Of a DNA stretch of 64,000 nt, positions 33,720 through 41,653 are shown piece by piece (the stretch's first letter is position 1; each line of letters starts with the position of its first letter). A program made the translations under genes and the position numbers. Under the pieces are notes generated by a model. The model was given only the letters and a program-made list of their open reading frames with translations, was not told the DNA's origin and searched no databases. The DNA lies in the NCBI RefSeq assembly GCF_037104765.1, contig NZ_JBAWSY010000018.1, positions 1-64,000 of the forward strand. The letters run 5' to 3'. The DNA is from Psychrobacillus mangrovi (GTDB taxonomy: Bacteria; Bacillota; Bacilli; Bacillales_A; Planococcaceae).

Positions 33720-34649
33720 ATGACGAATAAAAACGCTATGATGTGTGACCTAGAAACAGGAATTTGTGGACCTGTTGGTGAAGAAAATTCTGTATTAGAG
33801 TTAATCGATTTAACTGTGCCTAACAAAAAAGTTGACCTATATTATGTAACGGATCCAATATGTTCACATTGTTGGGCACTTGAGCCGACATTACGTAAAT
33901 TCGTAGAAGAATACGGTAATTATATTAATATGCATACGTTAATGGGCGGTCTTCTGGAAAAATGGGATGGATTTGCAGATGTTGCTAATGGAATATCTGG
34001 ACCTGCGGATGTTGCAGAACACTGGCGAGAGGTAGGAGATCATACCCGTATGCCAATAGATGGATCATTTTGGTTAGAAGACCCTGTGTCATCTTCTTAT
34101 ATTCCGTCTCGCGTATTTAAAATAATTCAACAACATGATGCTAGCCTTGCACCAGTCTTTTTACGTAAAGCAAGAGAAGCTGTATTTCCATTTAATAATA
34201 ACATTGCGAGAGATGAAGTATTGATTGACATCATTAACGAAATTGGGTTAAATGGCGAAGAAATTGTAAAAGAATCTCATCTTCCAGCAACACAAGCAAG
34301 CTTGGAAGAAGACTTTACAATGGCAAGCCAACTAGGTGTCCGTGGTTTCCCTACAATTATTTTCTTAAATGAAGAACAAAAAGGAGTAAAAGTAGTAGGG
34401 GCCCGACCATATGAATATTATGTGCAAGCATTAAAACAAATGCTTCCAAATGAAAATATTCAGCCTAAAACTGTTCCAAAGCTACAGAACATATTAGAAA
34501 AAGAAGAATTATTATTCTCTCGTGAAATTGAAGAATTATATGGCTTAGATCAACAGGATGTCGCTTCATTTGTAGAAAAAGAATTAGCTGAAGGTACCTA
34601 TCTTGTCGATAAGGTACTTGGTGAGAAATATATTAAGCGGAATAAATAA
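33720..34649 (+). CDS. DsbA-fold protein, SpxH/YjbH-like (FrnE family)
   Basis: A 309-residue thioredoxin-like protein with active-site-like CSHC in TDPICSHCWALEPTLRKF (near residue 46) and cis-Pro loop VRGFPTIIFL (near 207). A Cys pair precedes the domain (CDLETGICG, residues 9-17). Architecture and length match YjbH/SpxH, the adaptor that presents Spx to ClpXP, and FrnE-like proteins. Whether it is the SpxH orthologue cannot be decided without the rest of the genome. It is co-transcribed with the HxlR regulator. Confidence 0.78.
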   Translation: MTNKNAMMCDLETGICGPVGEENSVLELIDLTVPNKKVDLYYVTDPICSHCWALEPTLRKFVEEYGNYINMHTLMGGLLEKWDGFADVANGISGPADVAEHWREVGDHTRMPIDGSFWLEDPVSSSYIPSRVFKIIQQHDASLAPVFLRKAREAVFPFNNNIARDEVLIDIINEIGLNGEEIVKESHLPATQASLEEDFTMASQLGVRGFPTIIFLNEEQKGVKVVGARPYEYYVQALKQMLPNENIQPKTVPKLQNILEKEELLFSREIEELYGLDQQDVASFVEKELAEGTYLVDKVLGEKYIKRNK

Positions 34650-34652
34650 TAG

Positions 34653-34688
34653 AAAATGCCCTCAAGTTTTTGCTTGAGGGCATTTTTT
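34653..34688 (+). terminator. Terminator after the DsbA-fold gene
   Basis: AAAATGCCCTCAAG / CTTGAGGGCATTTT with T-tail. Confidence 0.9.
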
Positions 34689-34797
34689 CTATTGATTGCT
34701 TTTGCTATAGAGTTGATTACTTTCGTTTTATATTTCGTCGCTTTCAGCGTAGAATTGGTTGCTTACCTAACTATTTAGGTCTCCCTTTGCCAATGCC

Positions 34798-35277
34798 TTA
34801 CAATTTTTCATACGCTAGCTTGCGAATGATTTGTTCATGCTGTGGATATTTGTCTAATAAGTCGGTTTGAGTGAAAAGCTCGAAGTCCTCAAATTCAAAC
34901 CCTGGTGCAACCATGCAGCCAACAAGAGAAAATGACCCGTTATCTACAACAGAGGATCCGAAAATAGAGTTTTTCGGAACAAGGACTTGTGGAGTTTCTC
35001 CATTTTCAATATTCAATCCTATCTTGTGTTCTAAATAGTTTCCATCCTCATCAATCACATGGACTAATAAAGAGCTCCCCCCGTGAAAGTACCACAATTC
35101 ATCGGATTTCAGTCGATGAAAGTGGGACACATCTCCTGCCCCTAGTAAAAAGTAAATACTCGTATATAACTTTCTAAAGTTCACCGTTTCTTCTGAAGAA
35201 AAGGTACTTTTAAAATACCCACCTTCTGGATGAGGTTCTAAACCTAACTGTTTTATATAATATTCTGCGTTCATCAT
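34798..35277 (-). CDS. Cupin-type protein, DUF985
   Basis: 159 residues from the ATG that shares ATGA with the stop of the upstream phosphatase gene; GAGGGA lies before it. The cupin motifs are LEPHPEGGYFKSTF near the start, SHFHRLKSDELWYFHGG (metal-ligand His and Glu) and GCMVAPGFEFEDFELF. Such small cupins are of unknown enzymatic role. Operon with the histidine phosphatase. Confidence 0.85.
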   Translation of the reverse strand: MMNAEYYIKQLGLEPHPEGGYFKSTFSSEETVNFRKLYTSIYFLLGAGDVSHFHRLKSDELWYFHGGSSLLVHVIDEDGNYLEHKIGLNIENGETPQVLVPKNSIFGSSVVDNGSFSLVGCMVAPGFEFEDFELFTQTDLLDKYPQHEQIIRKLAYEKL

Positions 35278-35864
35278 CAAACTTCCCTCGCTTCTAAATG
35301 CTTCATACAATTAAATAAATGACATAAATTTTTCTTTTCTTGTAATTCAACAACCGTAACAGAAGTATTCCCAATATCCTTTGAAAATTCCTCTTCGGGC
35401 ATAAGTGCATTTAATAGCCGACTTATAAAGCCTCCGTGACTTACTACCAATACCCGTTTGCCAGGATGTGCATCTTTCACATCTTCTATAAAAGACATGC
35501 CTCTAGAAATAATAACCTCTTCTGGTTCAAAGCCCATATCCTGCTCTCTCCATGAGGCTCCCCATTTGGCTACACGTTCTTCTTCGGTCGTTCCTTCTAT
35601 GATGCCCCCTCCAATTTCCCCTAACCTCTTGTCTGTATAAAATTCAGTGCTAGGATGTTTTTCAGCGATAATCTCTGCAGTTTTTTTTGCACGGATTAAA
35701 GGACTCGTATAAATGACATCCCATTCTTCCTGTTGCATTCTATCTGCAACACGCTCTGCCATTTCGATTCCTTCTTCATCTAACGGAACATCTGTATATC
35801 CTTGCGCTCGTCCTTCTTTGTTCCAAGCCGTCACTCCATGTCTTACAAACCCAATCGTTGTCAT
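35277..35864 (-). CDS. Histidine phosphatase (phosphoglycerate-mutase-like)
   Basis: 195 residues from the ATG after GAGGGGGAA; the open frame 60 bp upstream is not used. The catalytic motif is FVRHGVTAWN (residues 5-14), where the His becomes phosphorylated; the second His is in VVSHGGFISRLL, and the acid in the GGIIEGTTEEE region. It resembles PhoE-like broad phosphatases. It overlaps the DUF985 gene by 1-4 bp. Confidence 0.88.
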   Translation of the reverse strand: MTTIGFVRHGVTAWNKEGRAQGYTDVPLDEEGIEMAERVADRMQQEEWDVIYTSPLIRAKKTAEIIAEKHPSTEFYTDKRLGEIGGGIIEGTTEEERVAKWGASWREQDMGFEPEEVIISRGMSFIEDVKDAHPGKRVLVVSHGGFISRLLNALMPEEEFSKDIGNTSVTVVELQEKKNLCHLFNCMKHLEAREV

Positions 35865-35931
35865 TATTTTTTCCCCCTCACACTCTCGTTCTTTTATTAT
35901 AATGAAATGAAACAAAATGAACAATTCGTTC

Positions 35932-35962
35932 TTGACATTGACGTTGCGTAAAGGTTTAGACT
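35932..35962 (+). promoter_or_regulatory. MerR-type promoter with 19-bp spacer
   Basis: TTGACA (35932) and TAGACT (35957) are 19 bp apart, the overlong spacing typical of MerR-activated promoters. The spacer holds the MerR-like operator GACGTTGCGTAAAGGTTT. It lies just upstream of the TipA-like gene, so autoactivation is expected. Confidence 0.8.
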
Positions 35963-35984
35963 TTATTTATTAGGAGGTGAAAGC

Positions 35985-36743
35985 ATGGAATATACGATAC
36001 AGAAGCTTGGCCAATTAGCGGGAATTAGTACGAGGACTCTTCGATATTATGATGAAATTGGATTGCTCAAGCCAGCACGTATAAATTCATCTGGCTATCG
36101 TATTTACGGTTCTGCTGAAATAGATAAATTGCAACAAATTTTGTTCTATAGAGAGCTCGGAGTGAACCTAGATCATATTAAAGAAATTATGACTTCTAAA
36201 TCATTCGACCGTTCTATCGCACTTAAAGAACATCGAGAAAAACTGTTAGAAAAAAGAGCACAATTGGATTTATTGATTGCAAACGTCGATAAATCCATTC
36301 AACAAACAGAGAGGGGAATTATAATGTCAGATAAAGAAAAGTTTGAAGGGTTTAAGCAAAAACTGGTGGAGGACAATGAGAAACAATATGGAAAAGAAAT
36401 TCGTGAAAAGTACGGAGAGGAAGCAATAAATAAATCTAACGCAAAGGTAAAAGGAATGACTCAAGCACAGTATGAGGAAGTTACAAACCTAACGGAGGAG
36501 ATTGCAGTGAATTTAAAAGCGGCAATAGCAACAGGTGACCCTTCAAGTGAACTTGCTCAAAAGACAGCAGATTTACATCGTCAGTGGCTAAGCTTTTATT
36601 GGAATGAGTATACGAAAGAGGCACATGCAGGTGTTGCTCAAATGTATGTGGACGATGAACGATTTACCGCATATTATGATAAAATCCAACCTGGTGCGGC
36701 TGAGTTTTTAAGAGATGCGGTTCACATATACACAAAAAACTAA
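35985..36743 (+). CDS. MerR-family regulator with TipAS-like ligand domain
   Basis: 252 residues. The MerR helix-turn-helix is LGQLAGISTRTLRYYDEIGLLKPARINSSGYRIY (residues 8-41, read in parts), followed by a dimerisation coiled coil (about 75-110). The C-terminal TipAS domain (about 130-250) has EIAVNLKAAIATGDPSS, QWLSFYWNEYTKEAH and GVAQMYVDDERFTAYYDKI. TipAL-type proteins sense large drugs such as thiopeptides. No exporter gene is adjacent, so the regulon may be only itself or distant genes. The ribosome site is AGGAGGTGA. Confidence 0.9.
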   Translation: MEYTIQKLGQLAGISTRTLRYYDEIGLLKPARINSSGYRIYGSAEIDKLQQILFYRELGVNLDHIKEIMTSKSFDRSIALKEHREKLLEKRAQLDLLIANVDKSIQQTERGIIMSDKEKFEGFKQKLVEDNEKQYGKEIREKYGEEAINKSNAKVKGMTQAQYEEVTNLTEEIAVNLKAAIATGDPSSELAQKTADLHRQWLSFYWNEYTKEAHAGVAQMYVDDERFTAYYDKIQPGAAEFLRDAVHIYTKN

Positions 36744-36768
36744 AAGGCTTATGCCTTTTAGTTTTTTT
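36739..36768. terminator. Bidirectional terminator between the MerR and Nudix genes
   Basis: ACTAAAAGGC / GCCTTTTAGT with an A-run on the left and a T-run on the right; it serves both convergent genes. Confidence 0.88.
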
Positions 36769-37180
36769 GCATGGAAATAACTGTTTGAATAATATCTACA
36801 TCTTCAGGATAGGCAAGGGACAACTTAGAAAGTTCCTCCACTGGTTGCCAAGCAATCTCATGAATAAATTCATCTGGGTCCTGAATTGTAATTTCTCCAC
36901 TTACTATTTCAACTATGAAATAGTCTACTTTGTAGGATATTCCATAGTCACTCAGTATCCCACTTTTGTTATGAACATTTTCTAAGGTACGTACTCTGAA
37001 CCCTGTTTCCTCCCAAAACTCTCTTTCACAGCATTTTTCAAACGTTTCCCCCTCTTCCAATGTCCCAGATGGAACGGTCCATTTCTTCTCTTCTCCTGGA
37101 GCAGCTTGAAGAACCATTAAAATTTCATTTTGTTCATTTATACAAATTCCTGCTGCACCTCTCCAAACAAACATATCCAT
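36758..37180 (-). CDS. Nudix hydrolase
   Basis: A 140-residue protein with a perfect Nudix box, GTLEEGETFEKCCEREFWEE followed by TGF (residues about 38-60), which binds the metal for pyrophosphate cleavage. The stretch before it, VLQAAPGEEKKWTVPS, is usual for MutT/ADP-ribose-type Nudix proteins. Substrate unknown. The gene lies 17 bp behind the alkyltransferase-like gene and is co-directional. The 3' end is inside the shared terminator. Confidence 0.9.
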   Translation of the reverse strand: MDMFVWRGAAGICINEQNEILMVLQAAPGEEKKWTVPSGTLEEGETFEKCCEREFWEETGFRVRTLENVHNKSGILSDYGISYKVDYFIVEIVSGEITIQDPDEFIHEIAWQPVEELSKLSLAYPEDVDIIQTVISMQKN

Positions 37181-37197
37181 TCCATTTCCTCTTCTCT

Positions 37198-37536
37198 TTA
37201 AATAAGATCTTCTTCAAATACAACTACCTCAGATGCAAATCTGGACTTTTCTAAATCCACCAAACCATTTTGTCGAAAGCAAACTCCCTCGTCTTCTAAC
37301 ATGATTCTTTGTGAATAAGCAGATTCCTCATCCGGAATAGCAATTTCTCCTTTTGCATTAACCACACGGTGCCAAGGCAAACTGTGCTTGGCACTCATTG
37401 AATGCAAAATGCGTACTACTTGTCTTGCTCCTCTAGGACTTCCAGCAGCTTTAGCAATTTGCCCATATGTCATAATTTTTCCTGCAGGGATGGACTTTAT
37501 AATTTCAATAACTCTTTCAGTAAAAGGGTTCATCAC
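37198..37536 (-). CDS. Alkyltransferase-like protein (ATL), MGMT family without catalytic Cys
   Basis: A 112-residue protein with the MGMT DNA-binding helix-turn-helix (KIMTYGQIAKAAGSPRGARQV) and the arginine finger region. At the active site it has PWHRVVN, where Trp replaces the acceptor Cys of PCHRV. ATL proteins bind O6-alkylguanine without removing the alkyl group and flag it for nucleotide excision repair. A true Ogt is encoded at 49610. The ATG follows AGGATGA-type sequence; operon with the Nudix gene. Confidence 0.9.
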   Translation of the reverse strand: MMNPFTERVIEIIKSIPAGKIMTYGQIAKAAGSPRGARQVVRILHSMSAKHSLPWHRVVNAKGEIAIPDEESAYSQRIMLEDEGVCFRQNGLVDLEKSRFASEVVVFEEDLI

Positions 37537-37601
37537 GCTTCATCCTTTCATTACTTCCGATTATAACTGATTTTTAAAAATTATTTTATACTATTTTTCT
37601 T

Positions 37602-37651
37602 AGTACCTTGCATAGAATAATACTACATGATATATTACTATCAAAGGTACT
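37602..37651. promoter_or_regulatory. Inverted repeat AGTACCTT...AAGGTACT before the PadR gene
   Basis: The two 8-bp arms are exact complements 34 bp apart (37602-37609 and 37644-37651). They flank the region of the expected promoter of padR. Spaced inverted repeats of this kind are typical PadR operators; binding is inferred. Confidence 0.5.
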
Positions 37652-37687
37652 GTTTATTAAATAGTAGTGAAAGGAGTTAAGAAGCAA

Positions 37688-38011
37688 ATGAATATACAGT
37701 TTAAAAAAGGCGTGTTGAACCTTTGTGTGCTTGTTTTATTAGATAAACAAGATCGTTATGGATATGAGTTAGTTCAAAAAATATCGGATCAAATCTCAAT
37801 TTCCGAAGGCTCCGTTTATCCATTATTACGACGTTTGACAAAGGAAGGTTACTTCACTACTTATTTACAAGAATCAACGGAAGGTCCTCCGCGGAAGTAC
37901 TATAAGCTGACAGACTTAGGTAGAACTTATCTACATGAACAGTTGAAGGAATGGAAAAGCTTTACAAACGGTGTAAACAATCTAATCGAAGAAGGTGTAA
38001 AAAATGACTGA
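37688..38011 (+). CDS. PadR-family transcriptional regulator
   Basis: 107 residues from the ATG after AGGAGTTAAG; a start 21 bp upstream is less likely. The winged helix reads GVLNLCVLVLLDKQDRYGYEL and SEGSVYPLLRRLTKEGYFTTYL, the PadR hallmark, with a short C-terminal helix for dimerisation. It is coupled to the DUF1700/DUF4097 gene by an 8-bp overlap. This pair is common in Firmicutes and often responds to envelope stress. Confidence 0.9.
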   Translation: MNIQFKKGVLNLCVLVLLDKQDRYGYELVQKISDQISISEGSVYPLLRRLTKEGYFTTYLQESTEGPPRKYYKLTDLGRTYLHEQLKEWKSFTNGVNNLIEEGVKND

Positions 38012-39044
38012 ACAACAATTTCTAAGTGAACTGGAGCTTGCTTTAACGAAACTACCTACGGAAGAACGAAACGATATTCTATCTGACATTAAAGAATATT
38101 TTAGGAATGGCCGTGAAGATGGAAAATTGGAAAGAGATATCGCCGCTTCTCTAGGCTCTCCAAAAGAAATTGCAAAGGAACTTTTGGAAAGCCATGTACC
38201 AGAAAAGATCGAAACAAATAATAAAATGATTCACCTGCCTCATTCTAACTTTACTAACGTAATGATGGATATAGATTTTGGTTCTCTTAACGTTTTTCCT
38301 TCTGAAACAGAAGAAACGTTTATTGAATTAATAGGTGAAAATGACAAATTGGAACTTACAGCCAATGTGGTAAATGATACATTGTCAATTCAATTAAAAA
38401 CAAAGAAATTTAAACTTTTTAGCTTCTTATTCTTGATTAAAGAAATCAAAGTGAACGTAGCTCTGCCTAAGAAACTATATTCTTCCATCAACATGAAAAC
38501 GGATAACGGTCGCATTCGTGCAGAAAAAATTCTTGGGAAAACAATAAAGGCAACTTCTGACAACGGAAGCATTGGCTTAAAAGAATTTGCGTCAACTGTT
38601 TTAGAAGTAGAAACTGATAATGGTCGAATTGAATTAGACAAAATTCAAGTTGATAAGCTTTCTACTCAAACGGACAATGGACGAATCGAACTTCGAAATA
38701 TAGATGCTGAGCAAATTCAAGCAAAAACAGATAACGGTCGAATTATGATGGAATATGTAAACGGAGATATCATTGGAAAAACTGATAACGGGAGAATCTC
38801 CCTTCTGACTACTACCTTGGATCGCATGATTGAACTAGAGACAGATAACGGAAGCATTCTTGTGGAAACCGAAAATGAACCTACGAATGTTTCTATACAA
38901 GCCAAAACAGCTTCTGGAGGAATCAATATTTTTGGAGAAAAGAACTCTCGTACAGTTATTGGGAGTGGAACGAATACAGTTAAACTTTCTTCCGATAATG
39001 GGAAAATTACCGTAGGAAAGAAAATACCAATTGCACACGCTTAA
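38004..39044 (+). CDS. DUF1700/DUF4097 protein with a beta-solenoid of TDNG repeats
   Basis: A 346-residue protein. Residues 1-75 are the HAAS/DUF1700 helical segment (EQQFLSELELALTKLPTEERNDILSDIKEYF). Residues 85-345 are DUF4097. In it DNG recurs eight times about every 20 residues (TDNGRI, SDNGSI, TDNGRI and so on), the sign of a regular beta-solenoid. There is no membrane helix or signal peptide, unlike many DUF1700 proteins. Function unknown; it forms a two-gene operon with PadR. Confidence 0.85.
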   Translation: MTEQQFLSELELALTKLPTEERNDILSDIKEYFRNGREDGKLERDIAASLGSPKEIAKELLESHVPEKIETNNKMIHLPHSNFTNVMMDIDFGSLNVFPSETEETFIELIGENDKLELTANVVNDTLSIQLKTKKFKLFSFLFLIKEIKVNVALPKKLYSSINMKTDNGRIRAEKILGKTIKATSDNGSIGLKEFASTVLEVETDNGRIELDKIQVDKLSTQTDNGRIELRNIDAEQIQAKTDNGRIMMEYVNGDIIGKTDNGRISLLTTTLDRMIELETDNGSILVETENEPTNVSIQAKTASGGINIFGEKNSRTVIGSGTNTVKLSSDNGKITVGKKIPIAHA

Positions 39045-39117
39045 TGATAGTGATAGACACATATCTTCTCCGTTCTTCATAAGCTATTGAAGCATGAAGT
39101 ATAAAAGGGGGAACAAT

Positions 39118-39822
39118 GTGAATATAAATGAAGTCTCTAACCAGCAAATGTATGATCAACAGGCTTATCAACGGTCTTTAAAAATGATGGAAGATGCTGT
39201 TCAAGGGGAAAAAGAAGACCGTATCTTTTACGACTATTTAATATCAATGGCACCAACACAAGAACAAAAAGACATTATTACATCCATCCGTAACGATGAA
39301 ATTATGCATAACCAATTATATAAGCAAATGTATAAAGCATTAACAGGCAATGAGGCAACTATCTTACCAGAAAAAGAATTTATACCGCCGCCGTCGTATA
39401 AAGATGGTATTAAGAAGGCATTACTTGGAGAATTGAAAGCTATGGAAAGATATAGAATCATTCGACAAGGGCTTCCTTATGAACAGTACAGAGACATTGT
39501 ATTTAATATACTTACAGATGAGCTTAAACATGCAACACTGTATAATTATATATTGACTGAGCTTGATTCAAATAGCGCTAGTTCCAATAATAGTTCTAAA
39601 TCTCCAGATGAGTGGGTTCAGTACACAGAGTACTTAGTAAACGAAGGCTTAGAGGATGTTAAAAGAGGAGTAAACTCTAAACATATTTTACAAGAATTTA
39701 TTTTAATGGGTGTTCTTGTTGGGAAAGGATACACTCCAGAAAAAGCATATGAAACAGTTGAAAACTGGGAACGAACAGGTGAATCAAAGCTTCTCCAACA
39801 AAGTAAAAGTATGGATCGATGA
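39118..39822 (+). CDS. Ferritin-like domain protein (YhjR-type)
   Basis: 234 residues from a GTG that follows AAAGGGGGAACAAT; the ATG 24 bp upstream has no such site. The four-helix ferritin-like core has Glu/His metal ligands in AVQGEKEDRIFYDYL, IRNDEIMHNQLYKQM, LLGELKAMERYRIIR and ILTDELKHATLYNYI. That is two ExxH pairs, as in rubrerythrin-like diiron proteins. A Ser/Asn-rich linker leads to a C-terminal helical region. Role unknown, possibly iron or redox related. Terminator 5 bp after the stop. Confidence 0.82.
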   Translation: MNINEVSNQQMYDQQAYQRSLKMMEDAVQGEKEDRIFYDYLISMAPTQEQKDIITSIRNDEIMHNQLYKQMYKALTGNEATILPEKEFIPPPSYKDGIKKALLGELKAMERYRIIRQGLPYEQYRDIVFNILTDELKHATLYNYILTELDSNSASSNNSSKSPDEWVQYTEYLVNEGLEDVKRGVNSKHILQEFILMGVLVGKGYTPEKAYETVENWERTGESKLLQQSKSMDR

Positions 39823-39827
39823 TAATG

Positions 39828-39863
39828 AAGAGCTGCGTAGATCTCGATTACGCGGCTTCTTTA
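39828..39863 (+). terminator. Terminator after the ferritin-like gene
   Basis: GAAGAGCTGCGTA / TACGCGGCTTC followed by TTTAT. Confidence 0.7.
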
Positions 39864-39943
39864 TCTAGAAAGTTTGTATTGGTTTTAAATATAATTTTTC
39901 AAACTATTTTTTATGCATATAAATTATTTAAGGGGAATTAAAC

Positions 39944-40828
39944 ATGAAAGATTCATTTACATTTGTCAAAGACTATAAACATAACAAGCTATTACGGGCA
40001 AGTTTCAATAATTTAGCTAGTTCTACATTTGGTCTCAATTTTGAAACTTGGTTTGAACATGGCTATTGGTCACACAAATATATACCTTATTCATTTACTA
40101 ATGAAAATAAGGTTATAGCAAATGCTTCGGTAAATATTATCGATGTCGTAATTGATAATGAGATTAAGAAAGCAGTACAAATTGGAACTGTTATGACAGA
40201 TCCTACTTATCGTAACCAAGGTCTTGCAAGAATGCTGATGGAAATAATTCTGGAAGATTATAAGGATGTTGATTTCTTTTATTTATTTGCAAATTCTAAC
40301 GTTCTAGATTTTTATCCAAAATTCGGTTTTGAATTGCATCAGGAGACACAATATTCCATGAAATTTAATGGCAATAGCAAAAATGATTCCGGCGTAAAAC
40401 AATTATCTGGACAAGATAAAGAAGATTTAACGTTTATCTATCACTTCTCTTCTAAAGGTAAAATTGTTTCCAACTTTTTTGCTACAAAGGATACTAATGA
40501 ACTCCTAATGTTTTATTGTATGTACGTATTTCCAGAGAATATCTTTTATATTCCACAAGAAGACTTGATTATTCTCTGTGAAATTAAAGACAACACTTTA
40601 CATATTTTTGATGTAATAAGCGAGCAACCATATAATTTAATTGAACTGGCTAAGTATGTAGCTAATGAAAATACGAACCACATTGTACTTAATTTTACAC
40701 CCATAGGCGATACAACTGAGTTTACAATGACACCTTATCATGACAGCAATCCATTGTTCGTAAAATTAAATCATCCAAACATTAGATTACCTAAGCATTT
40801 TAAACACCCTATTACCTCACAGGCTTAA
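39944..40828 (+). CDS. GNAT acetyltransferase (Eis-like architecture)
   Basis: A 294-residue protein. Residues 30-150 form a GNAT domain; the acetyl-CoA loop is IGTVMTDPTYRNQGLARMLME with the QxxGxA-type motif. The rest is a second, degenerate domain ending in a short tail. Substrate unknown. The start follows AAGGGGAATT. It is followed 12 bp later by another GNAT gene, so they probably form an operon. Confidence 0.82.
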   Translation: MKDSFTFVKDYKHNKLLRASFNNLASSTFGLNFETWFEHGYWSHKYIPYSFTNENKVIANASVNIIDVVIDNEIKKAVQIGTVMTDPTYRNQGLARMLMEIILEDYKDVDFFYLFANSNVLDFYPKFGFELHQETQYSMKFNGNSKNDSGVKQLSGQDKEDLTFIYHFSSKGKIVSNFFATKDTNELLMFYCMYVFPENIFYIPQEDLIILCEIKDNTLHIFDVISEQPYNLIELAKYVANENTNHIVLNFTPIGDTTEFTMTPYHDSNPLFVKLNHPNIRLPKHFKHPITSQA

Positions 40829-40840
40829 GAAGAAAGGAAA

Positions 40841-41407
40841 ATGATCATGAGTAATGAAACATTTCCAATAATTGAAACAAAACGCCTAATTCTTAAAGAA
40901 ATAAAAAAAGAACATGCAGAAGATATGTTCCAATATTTATCCGATCCAGAAGTTATGGAGTATTATGGGATAAGTCCTTTTACTACAATTCAAGATGCTT
41001 TAGACGAAATGGAATGGTACAACAAAATCCGTCTAGAGAAAAAAGGGATTAGATGGGGAGTATCTCTGAAAGAAAGTAATCAAATTATTGGGAGCTGCGG
41101 TTTCCTAAATTGGGAGCAAAAGCATTTCCGCGCGGATATCGGAGCAGAATTGTCTAAAGAGCATTGGGGAAAAGGTATCATGTCTGAGGTTTTTGAAGCT
41201 GTACTTGATTATGGATTTCAAAAGATGAATTTAGAACGTATTCAGGCAATCATTGAACCATTAAACATCGCATCACAAAAGCTAGCAGAAAAAAGCGGTT
41301 TTATGAATGAGGGTCTACTTAGAAAGTATGAATACGGAGACGGGAAATTTGATGATTTATTTATGTATTCTATCTTGCGCGAAGAGTTCCAGAAGGGATT
41401 ACATTAA
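40841..41407 (+). CDS. RimJ/RimL-type GNAT acetyltransferase
   Basis: 188 residues; the second ATG (40847) is also possible and is equally near the AGAAAGGAA site. The N-terminus ETKRLILKEIKKEHAEDMFQYLSDPEVMEYYG, the core IGSCGFLNWEQKHFRADIGAELSKEHWGKGIMSEVFEAVLDYGF and ANIASQKLAEKSGF-like part (NIASQKLAEKSGFMNEG) are typical of the group that acetylates ribosomal-protein N-termini or small molecules. Target unknown. Confidence 0.88.
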   Translation: MIMSNETFPIIETKRLILKEIKKEHAEDMFQYLSDPEVMEYYGISPFTTIQDALDEMEWYNKIRLEKKGIRWGVSLKESNQIIGSCGFLNWEQKHFRADIGAELSKEHWGKGIMSEVFEAVLDYGFQKMNLERIQAIIEPLNIASQKLAEKSGFMNEGLLRKYEYGDGKFDDLFMYSILREEFQKGLH

Positions 41408-41554
41408 TGGAAGAGATAAAAGAAAAAAGTACGTATGTGAAGTAAACTTTTGCTAATTTAAATTGAAATACCGTGAAAAAATCAAGATACACAATAGATT
41501 ATTCATTCCAAAAAACAGTACAAATAACTAGAAATTTCAATAATTTTGCAATTA

Positions 41555-41586
41555 AAAACGCTTGGAGAATTCCAAGCGTTTTTTAT
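41555..41586. terminator. Bidirectional terminator before the beta-helix gene end
   Basis: AAAACGCTTGGA / TCCAAGCGTTTT, with A-run and T-run. It lies between the acetyltransferases (+) and the beta-helix gene (-). Confidence 0.85.
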
Positions 41587-41653
41587 CGTGGCTATTAGCT
41601 ATCACAGAAAAAATTGTTTCAAAGGTTTATAAAAAAGCTAAACTGCCTATTGT

